DNA from: an uncultured Micrococcales bacterium
GTDB lineage: Bacteria; Actinomycetota; Actinomycetes; Actinomycetales; Microbacteriaceae
Direction: 5' to 3'
DNA: 7,956 nt
NCBI GenBank assembly: GCA_903824455.1
Contig: CAIJWY010000077.1
Location: 1-7,956, forward strand
The translations under genes were made by a program, and so were the position numbers. Every line of letters starts with the position of its first letter. The stretch's first letter is position 1. Below, piece after piece: positions 1 to 6,567 of the stretch. The notes under the pieces were generated by a model that did not search any database, was not told the DNA's origin, and saw only the letters and a program-made list of their open reading frames with translations.

Positions 1-1879
1 CAACCACCGGGTTCACCGCTTCTAGGTGAGAAGGGTTGGCGGCTAGTGAAACTTTGATCTGAGCGCCGTCTGGACCGGTGAAAACGCTTTCGGTACCGAG
101 GTGGTATTTCACGTCACCAGAACCTTGAACGGTTGAAGTGTCGGTGTTGCCTTCGAACTCCCTGAAGACCTGACCGTAATCCTTACCGGCAACGTTGGTT
201 AGAACGTTTAGGCGACCGCGGTGCGCCATACCAATGGCAACTTCCTTGAGTCCCGCTGTGGCCGCGCTGCGCAAGATGGCATCGAGAGCAGGTATTACCG
301 ACTCTCCACCTTCCAGGCTGAAACGCTTTTGACCAACGAACTTGGTCTGTAGGAAAGTTTCAAACGCTTCGGCTTCGTTCAGCTTCTCCAAAATTCGCTG
401 TTGAGCCGCTTTTTCGGGCTTAGCGTAAGGGTGTTCCAGTTGGTCTTGGAACCACTTGCGCTCTTCAGGGTCCTGAATATGCATGTACTCAAAGCCAACG
501 GTTCGGCAGTAAGAATCGCGCAGAATCTTGTAGATGTCGCGGAATTGGGCCTTTGACTTTCCGCCAAAACCACCGGTTTTGAAGGTGCGGTCTAGATCCC
601 AAAGGCTCAGCCCGTGATTCAAAATGTCGAGATCCGGGTGCGAGCGCTGGCGGTATTCGAGCGGGTCGACATCGGCCATGAGGTGTCCGCGAACGCGATA
701 CGCGTTGATCATTTCCTGGATGCGGGTCACCTTGCTGCGATCATCGTTGTCGTCGGTGTTGAAATCAACCACCCAGCGAACTGGCTCGTAAGGAATACGA
801 AGGTCGGCAAAAATTTCGTCATAGAAACCGCGTGCGCCAAGCAAAAGCTCGTGAATCTTCTTTAGGAACTCACCCGAACCAGCACCTTGAATAACGCGGT
901 GGTCGTAGGTTGAGGTGAGTGTGATGACCTTGCTAACGCCAACCTTGGTTAGGTGATCGACACTCATTCCCTGGAATTCGGCTGGGTAGTCGAGGGCGCC
1001 AACGCCGACAATGCAACCCTGACCCTTGGTGAGACGTGGAACCGAGTGAACGGTTCCAATCCCGCCGGGGTTGGTGAGCGAAACTGTGGTTCCGGCGTAG
1101 TCGCCAGCGTCAAGTTTGTTGTCCCTGGCCTTGGCCACGATTGATTCGTAGGCGGCCACAAACTCGGCGAAGTTCATTTTCTCCGCACGTTTGATATTTG
1201 GCACCACGAGAGCTCGGGTTCCATCGTCCTTAGGTAGGTCGATTGCGATACCGAGGTTGATGTTTGAAGGCGCCACCGCCGAAGGCTTGTCTTCGATGAC
1301 GTCGTAGTAAACGTTTTGGCTCGGGAACTCTTTGAGAGTCTTGACCAGTGCCCAGGCTAGAACATGGGTAAATGAAATCTTGCCACCGCGAGTGCGGGTT
1401 AGGTGCGAGTTGATCACGATTCGGTTGTCGATCAGAAGCTTCGCTGGAACGGTTCGAACGCTGGTAGCGGTTGGCACCGAAAGCGATGCGTCCATGTTGG
1501 CAGCAATTGCCTTGCTCATACCCTTGAGAGTTGTGACCACGGGTTCGATCTCTTCAGGAACTTCCAAAACTGTGTTGATCGCTGCGGTAACTGGGGCCTG
1601 AGCCGGAATTGGGGCTGGGCGCGCTTCGAGGCGAGTGGTTTTCGCGATAACCGGGTTAGTTGTAATGGTGGCAACGGGATCTGCAACAGGTGCAACCTGG
1701 GCCGAAGCATCGCCACCTGGCAAACCGTGTTGCATTCGCTCCAAAATCGGCCACCAAGCCTTGTCAACGGAGTCGGGATTCTGCTTGTACTTCTCGAACA
1801 TTTCTTCGACAAGCCACTTATTTGCGCCGAATTCGCCTTCGTCGGCTAAATTCTCGCTGGATTCAGACAGCGTAACCAC
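1..1879 (-). CDS. kgd: Multifunctional 2-oxoglutarate decarboxylase/dehydrogenase (Kgd/OdhA type), N-terminal half, cut by window edge
   Basis: Thiamine-diphosphate enzyme at the 2-oxoglutarate step of the TCA cycle, cytosolic. In actinobacteria this protein carries a fused E2-like acyltransferase domain and works with the AceF E2 and Lpd of a hybrid PDH/ODH complex; the FHA protein GarA/OdhI is a known inhibitor in the family. Reading from the GTG at 1879 gives 626 uninterrupted residues. Residues 17-50 are the short N-terminal helix segment (FGANKWLVEEMF). Residues 58-118 are a Pro/Ala/Val-rich linker. Residues ~120-350 are the acyltransferase-like domain, ending in STYDHRVIQGAGSGEF, with His327 and Gln where classical E2s have Asp. 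From ~385 the E1 domain begins, with SLEGGESVIPAL (521-532), GMAHRGRLNVL (550-560) and SGDVKYHLG (587-595). Family proteins run to about 1,230 residues, so roughly half is visible; the missing C-terminus is a window artefact. The start is uncertain: an in-frame CTG at 1870 has the better ribosome-binding site. Identity is very secure. Confidence 0.96.
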   Translation of the reverse strand, partial: MVTLSESSENLADEGEFGANKWLVEEMFEKYKQNPDSVDKAWWPILERMQHGLPGGDASAQVAPVADPVATITTNPVIAKTTRLEARPAPIPAQAPVTAAINTVLEVPEEIEPVVTTLKGMSKAIAANMDASLSVPTATSVRTVPAKLLIDNRIVINSHLTRTRGGKISFTHVLAWALVKTLKEFPSQNVYYDVIEDKPSAVAPSNINLGIAIDLPKDDGTRALVVPNIKRAEKMNFAEFVAAYESIVAKARDNKLDAGDYAGTTVSLTNPGGIGTVHSVPRLTKGQGCIVGVGALDYPAEFQGMSVDHLTKVGVSKVITLTSTYDHRVIQGAGSGEFLKKIHELLLGARGFYDEIFADLRIPYEPVRWVVDFNTDDNDDRSKVTRIQEMINAYRVRGHLMADVDPLEYRQRSHPDLDILNHGLSLWDLDRTFKTGGFGGKSKAQFRDIYKILRDSYCRTVGFEYMHIQDPEERKWFQDQLEHPYAKPEKAAQQRILEKLNEAEAFETFLQTKFVGQKRFSLEGGESVIPALDAILRSAATAGLKEVAIGMAHRGRLNVLTNVAGKDYGQVFREFEGNTDTSTVQGSGDVKYHLGTESVFTGPDGAQIKVSLAANPSHLEAVNPVV

Positions 1880-1882
1880 CTC
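1876..1882 (-). promoter_or_regulatory. Shine-Dalgarno-like GAGGTGG at the kgd start
   Basis: Read on the minus strand, GAGGTGG has six contiguous matches to the anti-Shine-Dalgarno complement (GGAGGTGA). It overlaps the GTG start candidate at 1879-1877, so it cannot serve that codon. It is well placed, with 5 nt between the motif end and the codon, for the in-frame CTG at 1870-1868. That start would give a product beginning fMet-Ser-Glu-Ser-Ser. I see no in-frame ATG, GTG or TTG with a good site of its own. The motif is seen directly; its role is inferred. Confidence 0.5.
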
Positions 1883-1901
1883 TTCGTCATGATGTTTGAC
1901 C

Positions 1902-1930
1902 TTATCAAGCCTAGTGGTTACGGGTAGGAT
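1902..1930 (+). promoter_or_regulatory. Candidate sigma70-type promoter for the CNNM gene pair
   Basis: TTATCA (1902-1907, four of six matches to TTGACA) and TAGGAT (1925-1930, fitting the actinobacterial TANNNT -10) are 17 nt apart. Transcription would start near 1937, about four bases before the ATG at 1941, so the mRNA would be leaderless or nearly so, a common arrangement in actinobacteria. On the opposite strand, TAAGGT (1904-1899) is a possible -10 for kgd, without a recognisable -35. Predicted by eye only. Confidence 0.4.
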
Positions 1931-1940
1931 GACCTTACAT

Positions 1941-3251
1941 ATGAATGACTGGTTAATGCTCGGCTTAGGGGTCTTGCTGACCCTGGGTACTGGGCTTTTT
2001 GTTGCTAGCGAGTTCTCGATGATCAATCTCGAGCGCAACGAACTTGAGGCTCGTGCCAGCCGAGGTGAAAAAAACCTAGGTCCCACCATTCGAGCCCTGC
2101 GGAAGACCAGCACTCACTTATCGGGCGCGCAACTTGGGATCACTTTAACCACCATGTTGACCGGATTCTTGGCCGAACCGGCCCTGTCTTCAATGCTTTC
2201 CCCAACACTGCTCGGGTTCGGTTTCTCGGAAAGTATTCGAGAAGGTATTGCTCTAACTCTGGGAATGATTATCGCCACACTGTTTTCAACTTTGATCGGT
2301 GAGTTGGTTCCAAAGAAATTGGCGCTCACCCTGCCGCTTGCCACCAACAAGTTCGTGGTTGGTTTTCAGCTGGTTTTCACTTGGTCGACTGGCTGGATGC
2401 TGGTGGCCTTGAACAGTGTTGGTAATGCAATAGTTCGAATGTTCGGCATCGAGCCAAAAGAGGAACTCAGTTCTTCTAGAACGGCCGAAGAATTGGCTTC
2501 CCTGGTTCGACGTTCAGCGATGATGGGGGCCTTGGATGCCCAAACCGCTACGCTTCTGACCAAGACTCTGGCGCTAAGCCAACTCACCGCCGCCGACGTA
2601 ATGACTCCGCGCCCTCGCATGTTTACCGTTGATCGCGAACAGACCGTAGCCGATGTGGTGGCTCTAACCAATAAGTCAGGCCACTCTCGTTTCCCGGTAA
2701 TCGATGGCGACAGCGACTCGGTGGTTGGCGTTGCCCACGTTAAGCAAGCTGCGGCTGTGCCACGCGAGAAACGTGACGAAGTTCCGGTTGGTGCGATTCT
2801 GGTAGATGCTGTTCGGGTTCCCGAAACCATGGGTTTGGAAGCGTTGATGGTGGAACTCAGAGCCAAAGGCCTACAGCTCGCAATCGTGATTGATGAGTAT
2901 GGCGGAACTGCCGGATTGGTAACCCTAGAAGACCTGGTCGAAGAGCTGGTTGGAGAACTCGCCGACGAACACGATCGCGCCAATGTGGGAATCATTCGCG
3001 GAGTGAACGAATCGATTATTTTTCCCGGCATGACTCGTCCGGATGAACTAGCCGAAATGGCTATCAAGGTTCCCGATGACGGCGGTTATGAGACCGTGGG
3101 TGGTTTCATCATGAGCGAGGTTGGCCGAATCCCGGTTCGCGGCGACGAGGTCAAAATCGATAACGGCGTGCTTCGCGTTGAGCGAATGGATGGTCGCCGA
3201 GTCGACCGCGTTCGATTCACTCCAGACGAGTTGGAGGCGAGCGATGACTGA
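1941..3251 (+). CDS. CNNM/CBS/CorC-HlyC family membrane protein ('hemolysin family' transporter), first of a pair
   Basis: A 436-residue membrane protein of the CNNM (DUF21) family, whose characterised members (CorC, MpfA, CNNMs) take part in Mg2+ or other divalent-cation transport and homeostasis; the 'hemolysin' label is historical. The CNNM domain covers residues ~1-185, with hydrophobic segments near 4-24, 64-85, 101-120 and 137-160, the LSGAQLGIT motif (60-68) and GELVPKK (120-126). Two CBS motifs follow: ~218-272 (DVMTPRPRMF, then HSRFPVID) and ~285-340 (IDEYGGTAGLVTLEDLVEELVGE). The CorC/HlyC domain is ~352-430 (DDGGYETVGGFIM). All expected domains are present. I chose the ATG at 1941 because it opens directly onto the first membrane segment; ATG 1929 is an in-frame alternative adding MTLH. 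It is divergent from kgd and overlaps the next CNNM gene by 8 nt. The substrate cannot be read from the sequence. Confidence 0.92.
   Translation: MNDWLMLGLGVLLTLGTGLFVASEFSMINLERNELEARASRGEKNLGPTIRALRKTSTHLSGAQLGITLTTMLTGFLAEPALSSMLSPTLLGFGFSESIREGIALTLGMIIATLFSTLIGELVPKKLALTLPLATNKFVVGFQLVFTWSTGWMLVALNSVGNAIVRMFGIEPKEELSSSRTAEELASLVRRSAMMGALDAQTATLLTKTLALSQLTAADVMTPRPRMFTVDREQTVADVVALTNKSGHSRFPVIDGDSDSVVGVAHVKQAAAVPREKRDEVPVGAILVDAVRVPETMGLEALMVELRAKGLQLAIVIDEYGGTAGLVTLEDLVEELVGELADEHDRANVGIIRGVNESIIFPGMTRPDELAEMAIKVPDDGGYETVGGFIMSEVGRIPVRGDEVKIDNGVLRVERMDGRRVDRVRFTPDELEASDD
3233..3237 (+). promoter_or_regulatory. Ribosome-binding site of the second CNNM gene
   Basis: GGAGG lies 6 nt before the ATG at 3244, inside the last codons of the upstream gene. 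It fixes the start at 3244: an in-frame ATG much further upstream (3121) would add 41 residues unlike this family and deeply overlap the first gene. It also implies translational coupling between the two membrane proteins. Confidence 0.85.
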
Positions 3252-4284
3252 TTCATACGCGGGCCTCTGGGCTTTCCTTTTTCTTCTTCTCGGCAACGGC
3301 TTTTTCGTTGGTGCCGAGTTCGCACTGATTTCCGCTAAGCGAGCCCAAATTGAGCCTCGAGCCGAAGCTGGCTCAAGGCCGGCCCAGCTAACCATCAAAG
3401 GCATGGAACGCGTATCACTGCTTCTTGCCACCGCCCAACTTGGTGTGACTATTTGCAGTTTGCTCATTTTGCTAATCGTTGAGCCGAGCATTCATCACCT
3501 GCTCGAACCGGTTTTGCTTTCCACCGGTTTGAGTGAAAACGGCGTGGCCACCGTTGCCTTCACCATCACCCTGGTTCTGGTTTCATTCCTTCACGTGGTG
3601 GTTGGCGAGATGGTTCCCAAAAACATTTCATTCTCGATCCCCGAACGCGCCGCGCTGGTGTTGGTTCCAATTCTTTTTGGGCTGGCAATCCTGGTGAAGC
3701 CAATCGTTATCGCACTGAATGCCACGGCAAATGGCATCTTGCGAATCTTCGGCGTTCGCGCCAAAGACGAAGCCAATAGTGCTTTCACCCTCGACCAGGT
3801 GGAAGACATTGTTGAACATTCCACTCGTGAAGGTGTGCTCAGCGATGCCTCCGGAACAATCAGCAATACCTTCGAGTTCACCGAAAAGAAGGTTCGCGAC
3901 GTTGCCGTGAAGCTGAGCGATGTAGTTTCGTTCCCTGAGTCGGTGACTCCTCGCGAAATTGAGGTTGCAGTCTCTAAGGTCGGTTTCTCTCGCTACCCGC
4001 TAACCGATGAAGACAGCGACCTGATTGGTTATTTGCACCTCAAAGATGTTTTGGATCTAGACCTCGACGAGATGGACGATCCGATGCCGATCAAACGCAT
4101 TCGTTCGCTAATTTCGGTGCCAGATTCGATGGAGCTGGAAGATGCTCTTGCCAGCATGCGACGCGTTGGAGCTCACCTGGCTCGCGTCTTTAATCGCGGC
4201 GGCAAAGTCACAGGAGTGCTGTTTTTGGAAGACATCCTAGAAGAACTAGTTGGCGAAGTTCAAGACGCCACCAAGCGCGACTAA
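3244..4284 (+). CDS. CNNM/CBS family membrane protein without the CorC-HlyC domain, second of a pair
   Basis: A 346-residue paralogue of the preceding protein, probably also in divalent-cation transport or homeostasis. The CNNM domain spans ~1-180, with a hydrophobic N-terminus (8-30), a long hydrophobic stretch from ATAQLGVTICSLL (62-74) to 80, further membrane segments near 101-120 and 138-158, and GEMVPK (121-126). A CBS pair follows, ~218-272 (GFSRYPLTDED, IGYLHLKDVL) and ~285-338 (TGVLFLEDILEELVGEV). The protein ends about eight residues after the second CBS motif, so the CorC/HlyC domain of its partner is absent; this is a clean stop, not a frameshift. The first CBS motif has DVAVKLSDVVSF where the partner has DVMTPRPRMF, and the second lacks the partner's DEYGG. 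From memory, the adjacent M. tuberculosis pair Rv1842c/Rv1841c shows the same long/short arrangement. The 8-nt ATGACTGA overlap suggests co-translation and possibly a hetero-oligomer; that last step is inference. Confidence 0.9.
   Translation: MTDSYAGLWAFLFLLLGNGFFVGAEFALISAKRAQIEPRAEAGSRPAQLTIKGMERVSLLLATAQLGVTICSLLILLIVEPSIHHLLEPVLLSTGLSENGVATVAFTITLVLVSFLHVVVGEMVPKNISFSIPERAALVLVPILFGLAILVKPIVIALNATANGILRIFGVRAKDEANSAFTLDQVEDIVEHSTREGVLSDASGTISNTFEFTEKKVRDVAVKLSDVVSFPESVTPREIEVAVSKVGFSRYPLTDEDSDLIGYLHLKDVLDLDLDEMDDPMPIKRIRSLISVPDSMELEDALASMRRVGAHLARVFNRGGKVTGVLFLEDILEELVGEVQDATKRD
4281..4284. other. Overlapping convergent stop codons
   Basis: The four bases CTAA contain the TAA stop of the plus-strand CNNM gene (4282-4284) and, on the minus strand, the TAG stop of the oxidoreductase gene (4283-4281). 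There is no intergenic space, so any terminator must lie inside the opposing coding region. I found no clear hairpin with a U-tract. Confidence 0.95.
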
Positions 4285-5351
4285 AAAAGCGCGCGCGACA
4301 TCCGTTTGGGAATGTAGTCGATTTCTTCGCCCAACTCTTTAGCTGCCCGAATTGGCCAGTAAGGGTCGCCTAGTGCTGCTCGACCAATCATCACCAAATC
4401 CACAAGGCCTTGTTGCAAGATGCTTTCAGCCTGGGTTCCGGTGGTAATCGAACCAACAGCTGCCACCGGCGCATCAATTGTTGAACCAACGAATTCGGCG
4501 AAAGGCACCTGATAACCAGGACCTAGAACGAGTTTTTGGGCGGTTGATAAACCAGCACTAGAAATGTCGAAGAGGTCTGCGCCGGCGTCGAGGCACCACT
4601 TGGCAACGGTGGCGGTCTCCTCTTGAGTCCAACCGCCTTCGATCCAGTCGGTTGCCGAGAATCGCACGGAAATCGGAAGTTCGTCGCCAATCGCAACGCG
4701 AGTAGCCAGCACAATTTCGACCAGCAAGCGGGCACGATTCTCCAGAGAACCGCCATATTCGTCGGTGCGCTGATTACTCAGTGGCGATAGAAACTCGTGG
4801 AGCAGGTAGCCGTGGGCAGCGTGGATCTCGATCAGGTCGAATCCGGCCGTGACCGCGCGGTTGGCGGCAGCAACGAACTGAGCCTTGAGGTCTTCGATTT
4901 CGGAGAGTTCTAGGGCTCTAGGAACTTCGTAGCCTTCGAAGGCGATTGCGCTCGGAGCCACGGTTTCCCAACCACCCTCGCTGATCGGAATCGAACCAAC
5001 ACCTGACCATTCGCGGTGAGTCGAACCCTTGCGACCAGCGTGAGCCAGCTGGATACCGATTTTTCCGCCGTTTAGGTGAACTGAATCAACCACAGCTTCC
5101 CAGGCGATTGTTTGCTCATCGTTCCAAATGCCAGCGCACCATGGGGAAATTCTCCCGATGTCACTTACTCCGGTTGCTTCCGAAATCACTAATCCGGCGC
5201 CACCTTTGGCAAAAGCGCTGTAGTGAACGAGGCCCCAGTTTCCAACCACACCATCTTTCTCCTCGCAGGAGTACTGGCACATTGGGGAGATCCAAATTCG
5301 GTTGCGGGTAGTTAAATTGCGCACGTGAATAGATTCAAAAAGCTTGGTCAT
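4281..5351 (-). CDS. NADH:flavin oxidoreductase, old yellow enzyme family (YqjM/NamA-like ene-reductase)
   Basis: A 356-residue FMN-dependent TIM-barrel oxidoreductase, cytosolic, of the family that reduces activated C=C bonds (enones, nitro compounds) with NAD(P)H. The N-terminal motif SPMCQYS carries Cys25 and Tyr27, matching the Cys/Tyr pair of the YqjM ('thermophilic-like') subclass. IGIQLAHAGRKGS (98-110) and IEIHAAHGYLLHEFLSPLSNQRTDEYGG (175-201 region) follow, with substrate-binding His177 and His180 and Tyr182. GYQVPFAEF (279-287), AAVGSITTG (297-305) and VMIGRAALGDP (320-330) are the usual phosphate-binding and C-terminal barrel motifs. The tail holds Arg350 and Arg353, either of which could be the arginine finger that reaches the neighbouring subunit in YqjM. 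The length fits the family. The ATG lies 10 nt after the metX stop with only a weak AGG upstream, so expression probably depends on the met transcript. The physiological substrate cannot be deduced. Confidence 0.93.
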   Translation of the reverse strand: MTKLFESIHVRNLTTRNRIWISPMCQYSCEEKDGVVGNWGLVHYSAFAKGGAGLVISEATGVSDIGRISPWCAGIWNDEQTIAWEAVVDSVHLNGGKIGIQLAHAGRKGSTHREWSGVGSIPISEGGWETVAPSAIAFEGYEVPRALELSEIEDLKAQFVAAANRAVTAGFDLIEIHAAHGYLLHEFLSPLSNQRTDEYGGSLENRARLLVEIVLATRVAIGDELPISVRFSATDWIEGGWTQEETATVAKWCLDAGADLFDISSAGLSTAQKLVLGPGYQVPFAEFVGSTIDAPVAAVGSITTGTQAESILQQGLVDLVMIGRAALGDPYWPIRAAKELGEEIDYIPKRMSRALF

Positions 5352-5361
5352 ACCAAATAGC

Positions 5362-6567
5362 CTAGGCGTTCAGAAGATTAGTTAGCAGCGGACCCACGAT
5401 GTCGGTTTCAATAAGAAAACCATCGTGACCAAACTCACTGTCGATGACATGGAGTTTTCCACCGACGAGTTCGCCACCGATGTTTTCAGCGATTAGCTGC
5501 TGACCGCTAAGCGGGAAGAGGCGGTCGGTGGAAATGCCAACCACTAGCGCCTTGCCCCTAATCATTTTCAGAGCTGCCTCCACTCCGTTTCGATCTCGAC
5601 CAACATCGTGCGAGTTCATGGCATTGACCAGCGTGATGTAACTGTTGGCGTCGAAGCGACGGGTGAACTTGTTTCCGTGGAAGTCGAGATAGCTCTCAAC
5701 CGCAAATCGGCCGCCATCGCCCAGCGGGCTCTTACCGCTCTGCCAGGTGCGTTCGAATCGTTCATTCAATTCGTGAGGGGAGCGGTAGTTCAAAAGTGCC
5801 ATTCGACGAGCCAAAGCCAAACCGCGGTGCGGACCAAGCCCAGCCTTGGCGTCGTAGTAATCACCCTCAGCAAACGCGGGGTCGGTCTTAATGGCTTCAA
5901 CCTGAACCGAGTTCAGGGCAATCTGGTCTGCTGTGGCAACCGGCGGTGCCGCAATTATGGCAACGCGCTCAACAGCATCTGGGAACATGATGGCGAATTC
6001 CATGGTGTGCATTCCGCCCATCGATCCGCCGATGATCGAGTGCCACTTCTTGATGTTTATTACGTCGGAGAAAAGTTTGAGAGCTTCAACCTGATCGCGA
6101 ATGGTCAGATAGGGAAAGTTTGGTCCGTATTCTCGACCATTTTTGTCTAAAGTTGCCGGACCCGTGGAACCTTGGCAACCGCCGAGCATGTTTGGAACCA
6201 CAACAAAGAAGCGATCGGTGTCGATGGCGAGCCCAGAACCGATTACGCCGTTCCACCACCCTTCCGTTGGGTGTTGTTTCGAAGCGCTTCCAGTGGCGTG
6301 AGAATCTCCGGTGAGTGCGTGCATAATCAGCACCGCGTTGGAGCCGTCTGCGTTTAGTTCGCCCCAGGTTTCGTAGGCGAGTTTGGCATTAACAAGTTCG
6401 CGCCCGCTACCCGTTTTGAATGAGGGTAGGGGCGCAAATTCGCGATCTCCCGCTGGGTCTCCGTCACGCCAGGCACCCGAGGCAGGTGGCCTGCCAACCA
6501 GTTGCCGACTCTGCTCATCGGTGATGAACGCAGACGGGACGGAGTCCTCAGAGGATTGAAATTCCAA
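5362..6567 (-). CDS. metX: Homoserine O-acetyltransferase
   Basis: A 401-residue alpha/beta-hydrolase-fold enzyme that transfers acetyl from acetyl-CoA to L-homoserine, the committed step toward methionine. Motifs in order are LAYETWGELN (63-72), the oxyanion-region MHALTGDSHATG (82-93), NMLGGCQGSTGP (126-137), the nucleophile elbow IIGGSMGGMH with Ser182, DVGRD (321-325), VGISTDRLFP with Asp348, and SEFGHDGFL with His381. Ser182-Asp348-His381 is a complete catalytic triad. The MetX fold includes both acetyl- and succinyltransferases; acetyl is preferred here because metY, which uses O-acetylhomoserine, is immediately upstream. The start is TTG at 6567, directly after the TAG stop of metY with no bases between and no strong ribosome-binding site, so translation is probably coupled. 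No in-frame ATG lies nearby before the conserved core. The N-terminal ~40 residues are a poorly conserved, charged extension. Confidence 0.96.
   Translation of the reverse strand: MEFQSSEDSVPSAFITDEQSRQLVGRPPASGAWRDGDPAGDREFAPLPSFKTGSGRELVNAKLAYETWGELNADGSNAVLIMHALTGDSHATGSASKQHPTEGWWNGVIGSGLAIDTDRFFVVVPNMLGGCQGSTGPATLDKNGREYGPNFPYLTIRDQVEALKLFSDVINIKKWHSIIGGSMGGMHTMEFAIMFPDAVERVAIIAAPPVATADQIALNSVQVEAIKTDPAFAEGDYYDAKAGLGPHRGLALARRMALLNYRSPHELNERFERTWQSGKSPLGDGGRFAVESYLDFHGNKFTRRFDANSYITLVNAMNSHDVGRDRNGVEAALKMIRGKALVVGISTDRLFPLSGQQLIAENIGGELVGGKLHVIDSEFGHDGFLIETDIVGPLLTNLLNA

Noticed and set aside
1403..1849. Plus-strand open frame of 148 codons opposite kgd
   Set aside because: It lies wholly antisense to strongly conserved kgd coding sequence, has a Cys/Asn/Arg-rich composition unlike a real protein, and lacks a ribosome-binding site.
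1..1879. kgd as a truncated pseudogene
   Set aside because: The reading frame is uninterrupted across all 626 visible codons with all expected motifs; it simply runs off the window.
2366..3067. Minus-strand open frame of 233 codons opposite the first CNNM gene
   Set aside because: Ser/Thr/Arg-rich low-complexity translation typical of the antisense of a hydrophobic, acidic protein. The opposite strand encodes an intact CNNM/CBS protein.
3121..3243. Upstream extension of the second CNNM gene to an ATG at 3121
   Set aside because: The extra 41 residues are unlike CNNM N-termini and deeply overlap the first gene, whereas ATG 3244 has a perfect GGAGG 6 nt upstream and starts at the first membrane segment.
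3048..3491. Minus-strand open frame of 147 codons spanning the CNNM gene junction
   Set aside because: Antisense shadow of two well-supported genes, with no recognisable motif and no plausible start signal.
4275..4297. GC-rich GCGCG/CGCGC hairpin with an A/T run at the convergent junction as a bidirectional terminator
   Set aside because: The stem would be only five base pairs, the A/T run sits in the loop rather than after the stem, and the bases are explained by coding sequence.
5608..6150. Plus-strand open frame of 180 codons opposite metX
   Set aside because: Overlaps the catalytic core of metX in antisense; no family resemblance is seen.
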